The notes below the pieces were generated by a model that did no database searches, had not been told where the DNA came from, and saw nothing but the letters and a program-made list of their open reading frames with translations. 64,000 bases of DNA from Natronomonas halophila (GTDB lineage: Archaea > Halobacteriota > Halobacteria > Halobacteriales > Haloarculaceae), in assembly GCF_013391085.1 (NCBI RefSeq), contig NZ_CP058334.1, forward strand, positions 1,240,001 to 1,304,000, written 5' to 3'. Positions 33,840-42,070 of this stretch are shown here, piece after piece. How positions within the stretch are numbered: position 1 is the stretch's first letter; each line of letters starts with the position of its first letter. The position numbers and the translations under genes were made by a program.

Positions 33840-34289
33840 ATGCCAACGCGCCGCCACCTGCTCGCGACCGTCGGCCTCGCCGCCACGGGAGCCGGCTGTA
33901 TGGGTGCCCTCGGCGACGAGGGCGACGGCGACTCCGAGGGGACCGCCACCCCAACCACGACGGGCGGTACCGTCCGCCTCGGGGAACTCGCCGTCGAGAA
34001 CAACCACGAGGAGAACCACCAGATACAACTCGCCATCGAGGACGGCGACGACGTCCTCCACCTCGGCACCTACGACCTGGAGGCCGGTGGTAGCACGACC
34101 GTCGACGGGGAGTGGCTCGAAGAGGACGGCGACTACCGTATCCACGCGCGGCTGGACGACGGCGAGGTTCGAACCGCCGACATCTCCGAGAAGGGCAGCG
34201 AGGAGACCGACTGCGTTCGCGTGCTGGTCCGGGTCGGTCGCTCCGGGCGCCTCGACATCTGGGACGGCGCAGGCTGCGAGGAGACCTAG
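33840..34289 (+). CDS. Tat-exported lipoprotein, unknown
   Basis: This 149-residue protein has a Tat/lipobox signal (MPTRRHLLATVGLAATGAGC, lipid Cys20), a Thr/Asp-rich linker, and a beta-rich domain (TVRLGELAVENNHEENHQI, YDLEAGGSTTVDGEW, DYRIHARLDDGEV) resembling immunoglobulin-like haloarchaeal lipoproteins. Two late Cys (near residues 125 and 146) may form a disulfide. It would sit on the outer face of the membrane. Its end overlaps the next convergent gene by 4 bp. Confidence 0.75.
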   Translation: MPTRRHLLATVGLAATGAGCMGALGDEGDGDSEGTATPTTTGGTVRLGELAVENNHEENHQIQLAIEDGDDVLHLGTYDLEAGGSTTVDGEWLEEDGDYRIHARLDDGEVRTADISEKGSEETDCVRVLVRVGRSGRLDIWDGAGCEET

Positions 34290-34594
34290 TCCTCGAAGGT
34301 CCGTTCGAGTTCCGTTTCTATCTCTTCGACGTACTCCTCGAGAACCGCTTCGAACTTCTCTTCGCTCGTCACGACGCCGGTCAGTCGGTCGTAGGGGTTC
34401 TCCGGAAGCTCCAGACTGAACCCCTCCTCGTCGTCGTAGACTGGCTCGGACTCGTTGAGAATCTGCTGGTCGATGCCGTGGACCAGCGTCGAATCGTACG
34501 TCTCGTTGACGCGGTTGAACGCGTTCTTGTACGCCTGCTGGAGTTGTGGGAAGAAGTCGGTGAACTTCTTTTCCTCGAAGGTTTCGGCGTCCAT
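34286..34594 (-). CDS. Conserved haloarchaeal protein, possibly DUF5783
   Basis: This 102-residue acidic protein begins MDAETFEEKKFTDFFPQLQQ and has helical segments AYKNAFNRVNETYDS and FEAVLEEYVEEIETELERTF. It has no signal or membrane part. I recall it as DUF5783 of halophilic archaea; this was not searched. The function is unknown. It converges with the lipoprotein gene and is divergent from dut. Confidence 0.7.
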   Translation of the reverse strand: MDAETFEEKKFTDFFPQLQQAYKNAFNRVNETYDSTLVHGIDQQILNESEPVYDDEEGFSLELPENPYDRLTGVVTSEEKFEAVLEEYVEEIETELERTFED

Positions 34595-34686
34595 ACCCCG
34601 TCGTATGGCGCCGTCGCCTAAAAGCCGGTCGAACGCTCGCCGCACGCGAGCGCAAGCGACTTTAGCGACGCGGGAGAGACGCCGCT

Positions 34687-35190
34687 ATGTATCGGAGCGG
34701 GGAGTTCGTCGCCGAACACGTCACGCCCACGAGCGAGGAACAGGTCCAGCCCAACGGCATCGATCTGACGCTGCAGGCGGTCTACGAACAGCGCGAACCC
34801 GGCCGCATCGGCCGCGACGGCAAGGAAGTCGGTACCCGGAACCGCCGGCCCGCCGACCCCGTCGTCGAAGGGTCATCCATCGACGAAGTGACCGAACAGA
34901 ACGACACCTACTACCTCCCGCCGGGCGGCTACGTCGTCCAGTACGCCGAAATCGTCTCCGTGCCCGAGGACCACATCGGCTTTATCTACCCCCGGTCGTC
35001 GCTGATGCGGAACTCCTGTATGCTCAACACCGCCGTCTGGGACGCCGGCTACGAGGGGAAAGGCGAGGGGCTCCTGCAGGTCCACCACGACATCGAGATC
35101 GAGACCGGCGCTCGCATCGCGCAGTTCGTCCTCGCGGAGGCCGAAGGCGAGGACACCTACGACGGGAGCTACCAGAAGGAGAACATCTGA
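34687..35190 (+). CDS. dut: Deoxyuridine triphosphatase / dCTP deaminase family
   Basis: This 167-residue enzyme of the dUTPase/Dcd fold has QPNGIDLTLQAVYEQ, YLPPGGYVVQYAEIVSVPEDHIG, the phosphate-binding IYPRSSLMRNS, and MLNTAVWDAGYEGKGEG in the nucleotide pocket. The order and size fit the archaeal dUTPase that lowers dUTP and gives dUMP; a bifunctional dCTP deaminase activity is possible. It is complete, single and likely leaderless. Confidence 0.85.
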   Translation: MYRSGEFVAEHVTPTSEEQVQPNGIDLTLQAVYEQREPGRIGRDGKEVGTRNRRPADPVVEGSSIDEVTEQNDTYYLPPGGYVVQYAEIVSVPEDHIGFIYPRSSLMRNSCMLNTAVWDAGYEGKGEGLLQVHHDIEIETGARIAQFVLAEAEGEDTYDGSYQKENI

Positions 35191-35444
35191 ACGACAAGCA
35201 AGAGCCCACCACGGCCCGCGGTTCGTGTTCCTGCAAGTGTTGACATGGTTGGACGGTGTTGCCACTACCCTTAATGCGGAGACCCAGAGCCCTTTATCAA
35301 CCTTCCCCCGGAGAAGGGCCGGATACCGGGAAGACAGCCCCTCTTCGGCTCCTCGCCTTAAAGCCCCAGATATGCACAGCCAAATCACTATGCGTAGCCG
35401 AGCGAATGAGCCAGTAACTCCGAGGTTTGGGCCTGCCTCACACC
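35191..35444. other. Intergenic region with several TATA-like strings
   Basis: This 254-bp gap separates dut and the membrane-bound regulator. It holds CCTTAATGC (near 35270), CCTTTATCAACC (near 35291) and CCTTAAAGCC (near 35357), more than one gene needs. No ORF or clear RNA fold was recognised. A short RNA or a long, regulated leader of the regulator gene is possible. Confidence 0.4.
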
Positions 35445-36815
35445 ATGTCATTTAATAACAAACGCCGGCTGTTCGCGCTGTTGGCCGCGATTCTGGTCGT
35501 CTGTTCGTTCGCCGCCGTCCCCGCAGCGGGGGCGGGCGGAACCAGCGACTGGAGCAGCGGCCTGGACGGGTCGAGCAGTTCGAACGACACCAACAGCACC
35601 GACTCCCAGACCACAGAGTCGGACGGTGACGGCTCCAGCGACACCAACGAGACGGCCGAGTCGGACGGCGACGCCAGCGACGAATCCACCAATAGCAGTA
35701 CGACGTCGGACGGTAGCGAGACGACATCCGACGGGAGCGACGACGCGACCGAGCACATCAACGACACCGTCGAGGACACGGCCGACACGCTCGAAGATAC
35801 GACCGAAAGCACGACCGACACCGTCGAGGATACCACCGACACGCTCGAAGACACGACCGAAAGCACGACCGACACCGTCGAGGGCACCACCGACACGCTC
35901 GCGCTTGAGGCGGCCTTCGTGAACGCCGATCACATCGACCGTACCGACACGACCTATCTCAAGCTAGCGACCGACGGCTCGCTACAGGTCGACGCCGAAT
36001 CCGATACCGAGCCGACGCGGACGGGTATCCACGAAGTCGCCGCCGCCGATGCCGATGATGCCGACGCCGGCAGCGATGACGTCGCGATGTCGACCCGCGC
36101 CGCCAACGGTGGCCAGCCGCTGCCGAGCGTGCCGGTCGGTGCCGGCGGCATCGCCGTCAGTTTCAGTCTGCTCGCCGGGATGGCCGCCCTGCGAAGTACG
36201 CCGCTGGTCGCCGGCGGGCTCCCCTCCCTGAGTTCCCTCGGGACCGGCATCTCGACGCCAGCCATCCTGAGCAAGCTCCGGCCGTTCCTCTTCCCGCTTC
36301 GGTACAGCCGCTACGACGATTCCGACCCGCTCGAACACGAGGCCCGCGAGGAAGTCTACGAAATCGTCAACGAATCGCCGGGCGCGTACCTCTCGGAACT
36401 CTCCGAGGAGGCCGGCCTCCCGCTGTCGACGACGCGACACCACATCAAAGTCCTCGAACGAGAAGACCTCGTTTCCGGGGCCAAACTTCGGGGAAAGCGT
36501 CGGTTCTACCCCGCCTACGCCGAGGGCGTCGAACTCGCCGCCGCGCTCAACGACGAGGCGACCGCCTCTATCATCGACGCCATCGCCCGCCTCGGGTCGG
36601 CCTCCGTCAGCGACCTCGCCGACGACATCGGCCGTGACCCCTCGACCATCAGCCACCACCTCCAGCGACTCGAAGAGGACGGCATCATCACCCGCGAACG
36701 CGAGGGGCGTGCGGTCATGAACAAGCTCTCCGGGGAAGCCCGGACGGCGCTGGAACCCGACTCGACGCCCAAGCCTGACGACACCGGCAGCGCGGTCGCG
36801 GGCGGCGCCGACTGA
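35445..36815 (+). CDS. Membrane-anchored winged-helix transcription regulator with extracellular repeat domain
   Basis: This is a 456-residue protein. It has a signal/anchor (RRLFALLAAILVVCSF, residues 8-28), a Ser/Thr/Asp-rich outer region (30-155) ending in 18-residue repeats (DTTESTTDTVEDTTDTLE at 118-135 and a near copy at 136-153), and a beta-like segment. A membrane helix lies near 231-260. Two winged-helix domains follow in the cytoplasm (295-360, LSTTRHHIKVLEREDL; 372-440, DPSTISHHLQRLEEDG). It looks like a one-component sensor linking the cell surface to DNA. Confidence 0.8.
   Translation: MSFNNKRRLFALLAAILVVCSFAAVPAAGAGGTSDWSSGLDGSSSSNDTNSTDSQTTESDGDGSSDTNETAESDGDASDESTNSSTTSDGSETTSDGSDDATEHINDTVEDTADTLEDTTESTTDTVEDTTDTLEDTTESTTDTVEGTTDTLALEAAFVNADHIDRTDTTYLKLATDGSLQVDAESDTEPTRTGIHEVAAADADDADAGSDDVAMSTRAANGGQPLPSVPVGAGGIAVSFSLLAGMAALRSTPLVAGGLPSLSSLGTGISTPAILSKLRPFLFPLRYSRYDDSDPLEHEAREEVYEIVNESPGAYLSELSEEAGLPLSTTRHHIKVLEREDLVSGAKLRGKRRFYPAYAEGVELAAALNDEATASIIDAIARLGSASVSDLADDIGRDPSTISHHLQRLEEDGIITREREGRAVMNKLSGEARTALEPDSTPKPDDTGSAVAGGAD
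35796..35903 (+). repeat. 54-bp direct repeat inside the regulator gene
   Basis: Two near-identical 54-bp units encode the 18-residue repeats at residues 118-135 and 136-153. A shorter related piece precedes them. Confidence 0.7.
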
Positions 36816-36857
36816 CGACGCTTTCGCTGTCGCGTTCTTCGTCTCGATACCGCCGAA

Positions 36858-37166
36858 TTAGCGGTCCGAGCGCGACAGGTCCAGAACCTCACGTTCGTCC
36901 CCCTCTTCGGGGAACCGTACGACGGGCCGACTGAATTTCTGTGTGTTCGACCCCGCTGTCGAACGGATTTCGAGCAGGTCGCCGTCGAAGTCACCGCCCT
37001 CGATTCGGACGTCGATACCGACGACGCCCTCCTCGCGACTCTCGGGCGCCGCGTAGTGGGTGGCCTCGATATCGCCACCGTATTCTTCGGTATCTGTCCG
37101 AACGGTCACGTGGTCGCCCTCCTCGGCCCGGTTCATCTCGTCGATGAGTTCCGTCGTCGTCTTCAT
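36858..37166 (-). CDS. Small acidic protein, unknown
   Basis: This 102-residue soluble protein begins MKTTTELIDEMNRAEEGDHVTV. Strands follow (EEYGGDIEATHYA, VVGIDVRIEGGDFDGDLLEI, KFSRPVVRFPEEGDEREV), so it looks like a small beta barrel. It contains no Cys. The family is not recognised. It converges with the regulator gene. Confidence 0.65.
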   Translation of the reverse strand: MKTTTELIDEMNRAEEGDHVTVRTDTEEYGGDIEATHYAAPESREEGVVGIDVRIEGGDFDGDLLEIRSTAGSNTQKFSRPVVRFPEEGDEREVLDLSRSDR

Positions 37167-37235
37167 TGCTGAGGGCGTTCTTCCCGTATCGCCGTAAAAG
37201 GTTGCTAAACTGAACGGAATCGATACGACGGTAGC

Positions 37236-37739
37236 CTATTCGATGGAGACCGTATCCGTCGCGGTCTGCTCGTCGTTCAGCCGTATCTCGACCTCGTAAT
37301 CGCCCGGCTCCGAGGGGTTATCGACTGCCGGATAGCTGACGACGACCGTATCGCCCTCCTGAAGCGTGTAGCCGGTGTCCAGCGAGATGTCGAAGGAGTA
37401 GTCGTTGTTGTTGACACCGCTGATATGCGTCTCGTTGAACTCGGTTTCGAGTTCACCGTCGCCGTCGGTATCGACGCCGAGTTCTATTTGGTCGTGTTGG
37501 GCGGAATCGACGGTGAAGTTCTCGCGCGGATAGGTCGCACCGATGGCCGTCAACTCGGAGTCGGCCGTCGTCTCGTTGACGTCGATGCGGAGCGTCTGGG
37601 TCACGTTCGTCGCTCCGGGGTCATCGTTCTCGATGGCAACGTCGTCAGGTGTTCCGTCCGGTGAGCCGCCATTGAGCGCCGCACACCCGGAGAACGCTAC
37701 CAGCGTTACGACTGCAACGACCAGTAGAATCCGTCGCAC
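37236..37739 (-). CDS. Lipoprotein with immunoglobulin-like domain, unknown
   Basis: This 167-residue protein has a lipobox signal (ILLVVAVVTLVAFSGC, lipid Cys19). An acidic Thr/Asn-rich beta domain follows (TQTLRIDVNETTADSELTAIG, SFDISLDTGYTLQEGD, GDYEVEIRLNDEQTATDTVSI) of the type seen in haloarchaeal surface lipoproteins. The start is GTG at 37739. The function is unknown. Confidence 0.7.
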   Translation of the reverse strand: MRRILLVVAVVTLVAFSGCAALNGGSPDGTPDDVAIENDDPGATNVTQTLRIDVNETTADSELTAIGATYPRENFTVDSAQHDQIELGVDTDGDGELETEFNETHISGVNNNDYSFDISLDTGYTLQEGDTVVVSYPAVDNPSEPGDYEVEIRLNDEQTATDTVSIE

Positions 37740-37963
37740 ACCGAATCGTGTTGCTTCGATAAGGGGTAAATCTTCTGGGAGACGGACAGGGAGCCTCGCT
37801 CTCCATATGCGTCATGGGTCATCGGCTGCTCGTCCGGCAGCCCAACAGAGTGAGTCGGCGCGGCGTCCTTCTCGGCATCACCGTCACACCCCTGCCGCCC
37901 CGTCCCGCCGAATCGTCGTCGCTCGATACGATGGGTTTTCCGTCTGGCTCCCGTCGTCTCCGT

Positions 37964-38434
37964 ATGACGATAGCAACTGGCGATTCCGTTACGCTCGAAT
38001 ACACCGGCCGACTGGACGACGAAACCGTCTTCGACACCTCACGCGAATCCGTCGCCGAGGAGAACGGCCTGGACGAGGCCCAGCCCGACCGGGAGTATAC
38101 TCCGCTGACAGTCGACGTCGGCGCCGAACAGGTCATCGAAGGCATGGAGGAAGGCCTCATCGGCATGGAAGCCGGCGAGACGACCACCCTGACGATTCCG
38201 CCCGAGAAGGCCTACGGCGAGCGAAGCGAGGAGAACGTCCAGGAGTTCGACGCCGACGAACTGCAGGAGATGCTCGGCGGCCAGACGCCCGAGGAAGGCG
38301 CCTACCTCGAAGCCCAGAACGGCCAGCACGGCGAAATCATCCACTCCGGCGACGACGTCGTTCGCGTAGATTTCAACCCCGAACTCGCCGGCGAAACGCT
38401 GACGTTCGATATCGAAATCATCGACGTCAACTAA
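37964..38434 (+). CDS. FKBP-type peptidyl-prolyl cis-trans isomerase (SlyD-like)
   Basis: This 156-residue FKBP has SVTLEYTGRLDDETVFDTS, QVIEGMEEGLIGMEAGE and IPPEKAYGERS. It then has an insert-in-flap (VQEFDADELQEMLGG) and the closing strand VDFNPELAGETLTFDIEI. This SlyD-like form combines prolyl isomerase and chaperone parts. The ATG at 37964 was chosen since the longer frame adds a basic, unlike segment. It lies between a divergent lipoprotein and tRNA-Ala. Confidence 0.9.
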   Translation: MTIATGDSVTLEYTGRLDDETVFDTSRESVAEENGLDEAQPDREYTPLTVDVGAEQVIEGMEEGLIGMEAGETTTLTIPPEKAYGERSEENVQEFDADELQEMLGGQTPEEGAYLEAQNGQHGEIIHSGDDVVRVDFNPELAGETLTFDIEIIDVN

Positions 38435-38551
38435 CGCCTGAGCGTTTCTAACGACTGCTGGCAGTAATTCTACGATACCATTTTATTAGACTCGCCGGGA
38501 CGCCTGCGAGCGAAGCAAGCAGGGCTAGGCGAACGTAGCGAAGTGAAGGAA

Positions 38552-38623
38552 TGGACCAGCTGGGATTTGAACCCAGGGCCTCTTCCTTGCGAAGGAAGCG
38601 ATCTGCCGCTGATCTACTGGCCC
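38552..38623 (-). tRNA. tRNA-Ala (CGC anticodon)
   Basis: A 72-nt cloverleaf on the minus strand has acceptor GGGCCAG/CTGGTCC with discriminator A, anticodon arm CTTCC-TTCGCAA-GGAAG (CGC), and T-arm CTGGGTTCAAATCCCAG. There is no intron and no encoded CCA. Downstream on its strand is a GC-rich palindromic stretch (38501-38551) containing GCGAGCGAAGC but no tail copy. Confidence 0.95.
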
Positions 38624-38782
38624 GCGATTTTCAGTTAACGATTCGGCCGTTTGTACCTTCCGTTTTGCAACACCAAAGGCGACGAAAGCAGTCGCGCGTG
38701 AGTGTTGCGGCGGGCGGAACCCGGGGTGAACGACCGGTCGAAAGCGCCCTCGTTCGCAACCCGCGATTCCCGCGGAGTCGCG

Positions 38783-39091
38783 TTAGTCTTCGAGGACGAT
38801 CTCGATGGAGACGTCGTTCGGGACCTGAATCCGCATTAGCTGGCGGAGGGCGCGTTCGTCGGCGTCGATGTCGATGAGACGCTTGTGGACGCGCATCTCC
38901 CAGTGTTCCCACGTCGCGGTCCCCTCACCGTCGGGGGACTTGCGTGCGGGGATTTCCAGCGTTTTCGTCGGCAGCGGAACCGGACCCGACAGCTCGACGC
39001 CGGTCTTGTCCGCGATTTCGCGGACGTCTTCCGTGATGTCGTCGAGGTCCTCGGGTGCCGTGCCCGCGAGGCGAACGCGTGCCTGCTGCAT
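38783..39091 (-). CDS. rps10: 30S ribosomal protein S10
   Basis: This 102-residue uS10 protein has [51 protein letters not shown] and the ending [13 protein letters not shown]. It is part of the 30S head. It follows tuf with 3 bp between, a conserved archaeal pair, so it is co-transcribed from the tuf promoter. Confidence 0.96.
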   Translation of the reverse strand: MQQARVRLAGTAPEDLDDITEDVREIADKTGVELSGPVPLPTKTLEIPARKSPDGEGTATWEHWEMRVHKRLIDIDADERALRQLMRIQVPNDVSIEIVLED

Positions 39092-39094
39092 GCG

Positions 39095-40360
39095 TTATCG
39101 CTCGTTGATGCTGAGGACCTTGCCGGCCGCGACGGTCTGACCCATGTCACGGATGGCGAAGCTGCCCAGCTCCGGGATCTCGTTCGAGGACTCGATGCTG
39201 AGCGGCTTCTGGGGTCGGACCGTCACGACAGCGGCGTCGCCGGACTGGATGAAGTCCGGGTTCTCCTCGGCGACCTCGCCGGAGGAGGGGTCGATTTTCT
39301 TGTCGATGGACTCGATGGTACACGCGACCTGCGCCGTGTGGGCGTGGAAGACCGGCGTGTAGCCAGCGGTGATGACCGACGGGTGCTGCATGACGACGAC
39401 CTGCGCCTGGAAGGTCTCGGCGACCGACGGCGGGTCGTCAGCGGGACCACAGACGTCACCACGGCGGATGTCGTCCTTACCGATGCCACGGACGTTGAAG
39501 CCAACGTTGTCACCGGGCTCGGCCTTGGGGACCTCTTCGTGGTGCATCTCGATGGTCTTGACCTCGCCACCGACGTCAGACGGCTGGAACGAGACGTTGT
39601 CGCCGGTGTTGAGGATGCCGGTCTCGATACGGCCGACCGGGACCGTACCGATGCCGGAAATCGTGTAAACGTCCTGAATCGGGAGGCGCAGCGGCGCGTC
39701 CGTCGGCGGCTGCGGCTCCGGCAGATCGTTGAGGGCCTCGAGCAGGCTCGGGCCATCGTACCAGGGCGTGTTCTCGGAGGCTTCGGAGACGTTGTCGCCT
39801 TCGAAGGCCGAGGTCGGGATGTACTTGGCGTCGTCCGTGTTGAAGCGGACCTGCTGGAGCAGTTCGTTGACCTCGTCAACGACGGCCTTGTACTTGTTCT
39901 CGTCGTAGTCGACGAGGTCCATCTTGTTGACCGCGATGATGAGTTCGTCGATGCCGAGGGTACGAGCCAGGAAAACGTGCTCCTGGGTCTGCGGCTGGAC
40001 ACCGTCGTCGGCGGCGACGACGAGGACCGCGTTGTCGGCCTGGCTCGCGCCAGTAATCATGTTCTTGACGAAGTCGCGGTGGCCCGGACAGTCGACGATA
40101 GTGAAGTAGTACTCGTCGGTGTCGAACTCCTGGTGGGCGATGTCGATGGTGACACCACGCTCTCGCTCCTCGGCGAGGTTGTCCATCACGTAGGCGAACT
40201 CGAAGCCGCCCTTGCCCTTCTCTTCTGCTTCTTCCTTGTGCTGTTCGATGACGTGTTCGGGGACGCTCCCGGTCTCGTAGAGGAGTCGCCCGACCATCGT
40301 GCTCTTACCGTGGTCGACGTGGCCGATTACGGCCAAGTTCTGGTGCGGTTTGTCACTCAT
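39095..40360 (-). CDS. tuf: Translation elongation factor EF-1 alpha
   Basis: This 421-residue aEF-1A brings aminoacyl-tRNA to the ribosome with GTP. The G motifs are [21 protein letters not shown] and NKMDLVDYD. Domains 2 and 3 follow ([50 protein letters not shown]). The start at 40360 is the family start. A GTTTTACGGG box about 55 nt upstream may be the TATA element. Confidence 0.97.
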   Translation of the reverse strand: MSDKPHQNLAVIGHVDHGKSTMVGRLLYETGSVPEHVIEQHKEEAEEKGKGGFEFAYVMDNLAEERERGVTIDIAHQEFDTDEYYFTIVDCPGHRDFVKNMITGASQADNAVLVVAADDGVQPQTQEHVFLARTLGIDELIIAVNKMDLVDYDENKYKAVVDEVNELLQQVRFNTDDAKYIPTSAFEGDNVSEASENTPWYDGPSLLEALNDLPEPQPPTDAPLRLPIQDVYTISGIGTVPVGRIETGILNTGDNVSFQPSDVGGEVKTIEMHHEEVPKAEPGDNVGFNVRGIGKDDIRRGDVCGPADDPPSVAETFQAQVVVMQHPSVITAGYTPVFHAHTAQVACTIESIDKKIDPSSGEVAEENPDFIQSGDAAVVTVRPQKPLSIESSNEIPELGSFAIRDMGQTVAAGKVLSINER

Positions 40361-40510
40361 TGTATTCTCACGCGCGAATGCGCTGTGTCCGAATCTTTGG
40401 TCGGTGGCCCGTAAAACGATTTCGAAAGGGATTCGGCCGAAACCGGGCGCGTCGGGCGGTTTGCGAGCAGATACCACGGCGTACGGTGAAACCAGCCCCG
40501 AGGCGCGTAC

Positions 40511-41458
40511 TCACTCGCGTGGCGGCAATCGCCCCACGTCCGCCAGCACCGCACTCGCCGTCTCCGGCCCGCCGGCGCCCCGCCCCGAGATGTTGAGGCG
40601 GCCGGCGTGTTTGGTTTCCAGTTGGACGATGTTCAGCGTCCCCGAAACCGCAAGCGTGCCGTTCTCGGGAACGAGGCGGGGACCGACACGAACCTCGCCG
40701 TCCGCAACCTCGCCGATGAGTCGAATCGTCCGGCCGTCCTCGGCCGCCAACTCCAGCGGGCTTCCCGGCAGGTCCGCGATGCCCTCGACCTCGGCGTCCT
40801 CGAGCGTGTACGTCTCGTCGTAGAGGACGTTCGCGAGGATGACACACTTCAGCGCGGCGTCGGTGCCCTCCACGTCGAAGGTGGGGTCGGCTTCCGCGAC
40901 CCCGAGGTCCTGGGCCTCGGCCAGCACGTGCTCGTAGTCCAGTCCCTCGGCGGCCATCCGACTGAGGATGAAGTTGGCCGTCCCGTTGAGGACGCCGCGG
41001 GCCGCCGTGACCTGCCCGTTGAGGTCGTCGATGGTCGACAGTACCGGAATCGCACCGCCGACCGCGGCCTCGAACAGTACCGACCCCTGCGAGTCGGCAT
41101 CCAGTTGCCGAACGTCCTCGTAGCGTTCGGCGACCGGTCCCTTGTTGGCGAGGACGACGTGGCGGTCACGCTCCAGCGCGCGCTCGACGTGGGAGAAGCC
41201 GGGTTCGGCGTCGCCGAGCGTCGTCGGCGTTGCTTCGACGAGGACGTCGTAGTCGGCTGCAAGCGCCGCCTCGACGTCGGCGTCGCCGACGACACCGCGA
41301 CTCCGCTTTCGGGAGAGGACGTCCTCGGCATTGAGGCCCTCCTCGTCGACGGCGGCCGTCGAGGAGTCGGCGACTGCGACGATGTCGTGGCCGTATTCGC
41401 CGGCCAACTCGACGACGGAGGTGCCGACCGCGCCGGCACCCAGTACGGCGAGTTTCAT
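40511..41458 (-). CDS. hom: Homoserine dehydrogenase
   Basis: This 315-residue NAD(P)-dependent enzyme converts aspartate semialdehyde to homoserine on the path to Thr and Met. It shows MKLAVLGAGAVGTSVVEL (Rossmann), VLANKGPVAERY, the GGAIPVLSTIDDL region, the signature GVLNGTANFILSRM and EADPTFDVEGTDAALK. It has no C-terminal ACT domain. That function may be supplied by the ACT protein whose stop overlaps its start by 4 bp. Confidence 0.93.
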   Translation of the reverse strand: MKLAVLGAGAVGTSVVELAGEYGHDIVAVADSSTAAVDEEGLNAEDVLSRKRSRGVVGDADVEAALAADYDVLVEATPTTLGDAEPGFSHVERALERDRHVVLANKGPVAERYEDVRQLDADSQGSVLFEAAVGGAIPVLSTIDDLNGQVTAARGVLNGTANFILSRMAAEGLDYEHVLAEAQDLGVAEADPTFDVEGTDAALKCVILANVLYDETYTLEDAEVEGIADLPGSPLELAAEDGRTIRLIGEVADGEVRVGPRLVPENGTLAVSGTLNIVQLETKHAGRLNISGRGAGGPETASAVLADVGRLPPRE

Positions 41459-41979
41459 TGGGACCCCTCCGTCAGCGGTTCGATGACGCGCAGGTCCTTC
41501 TCGTCGGCTATTTCACGGACGGTCGTCAGGGCATCGGACGTCTGGCCCTCGCTGGCGACGATTCGAAGCCGTGCGCTGGAGGGGTTTTCGGTGCCCTGCG
41601 GCGCCGAAAGCGAGACGTCAGCCACGGAGACGCCGCCACACTCCTGGAACCGCTGAAGGGTATCCGACAGGTCGGTATCGACGAGATGGCCGACCAACAC
41701 CACCGTCAGTTCCTCGCTGTACCGCTCGGCGCCCGCCTGAATGATATTGACGCCGGCGTCCCGAAGCGCGTCGACGATGACGTCGAACTGCGATTGGGTC
41801 GCTTCGAGGTCGACCTCGACGGGGATGTGTCCCCGGGGTGTGAGGTTGCCACGCTCGTGGAATATCGAGAGGAGGTTCCCACCGTTGTTGGCGATGGGTT
41901 CGAGCGCGCGCAGTAGTTCACCGGGTTCGTCGACGAGTTCGAGACGCACCGTGTAGGACCGCACGTCCGCCTCGCTCAT
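41455..41979 (-). CDS. ACT-domain amino-acid-binding protein, partner of Hom
   Basis: This 174-residue protein has an ACT domain at residues 8-80 (YTVRLELVDEPGELLRALEPIANNGGN, shown in part, then IFHERGNLTPRGHIPVEV). A second ACT-like half follows (ELTVVLVGHLVDTDLSDTLQ, SSARLRIVASEGQTS). It overlaps hom by ATGA, so it probably senses Thr or a related amino acid to control homoserine dehydrogenase. It has a perfect GGAGGTGA Shine-Dalgarno (41984-41991), which is unusual in this largely leaderless genome. Confidence 0.85.
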   Translation of the reverse strand: MSEADVRSYTVRLELVDEPGELLRALEPIANNGGNLLSIFHERGNLTPRGHIPVEVDLEATQSQFDVIVDALRDAGVNIIQAGAERYSEELTVVLVGHLVDTDLSDTLQRFQECGGVSVADVSLSAPQGTENPSSARLRIVASEGQTSDALTTVREIADEKDLRVIEPLTEGSQ

Positions 41980-42005
41980 CGGCTCACCTCCGAACGTTCA
42001 CTCAT
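41976..42005 (-). CDS. Nine-codon leader ORF upstream of ACT-hom
   Basis: ATG at 42005 encodes MSERSEVSR. Its TGA overlaps the ATG of the ACT gene (ATGA). A CTTATAGC TATA box at 42028-42035 places the expected transcript start at or near this ATG. The leader would then be read leaderless, and the GGAGGTGA inside it would drive re-initiation at the ACT gene. The peptide has no Thr or Met run typical of attenuators. Confidence 0.45.
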   Translation of the reverse strand: MSERSEVSR

Positions 42006-42027
42006 TACCCAATCTCAGGTGGCGGCG

Positions 42028-42035
42028 GCTATAAG
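42028..42035 (-). promoter_or_regulatory. TATA box of the ACT-hom operon
   Basis: CTTATAGC on the minus strand is 23-30 nt before the leader ATG at 42005. Confidence 0.55.
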
Positions 42036-42070
42036 AACGACGGGGTTTGCAAATCTCTCCGGGTCAGCGG

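Noticed and set aside
37814-37963. N-terminal extension of the FKBP gene with an RR motif (a possible Tat signal)
   Set aside because: The segment is basic and Pro-rich with a poor hydrophobic core, and the family starts at 37964. Export of this FKBP is not supported.
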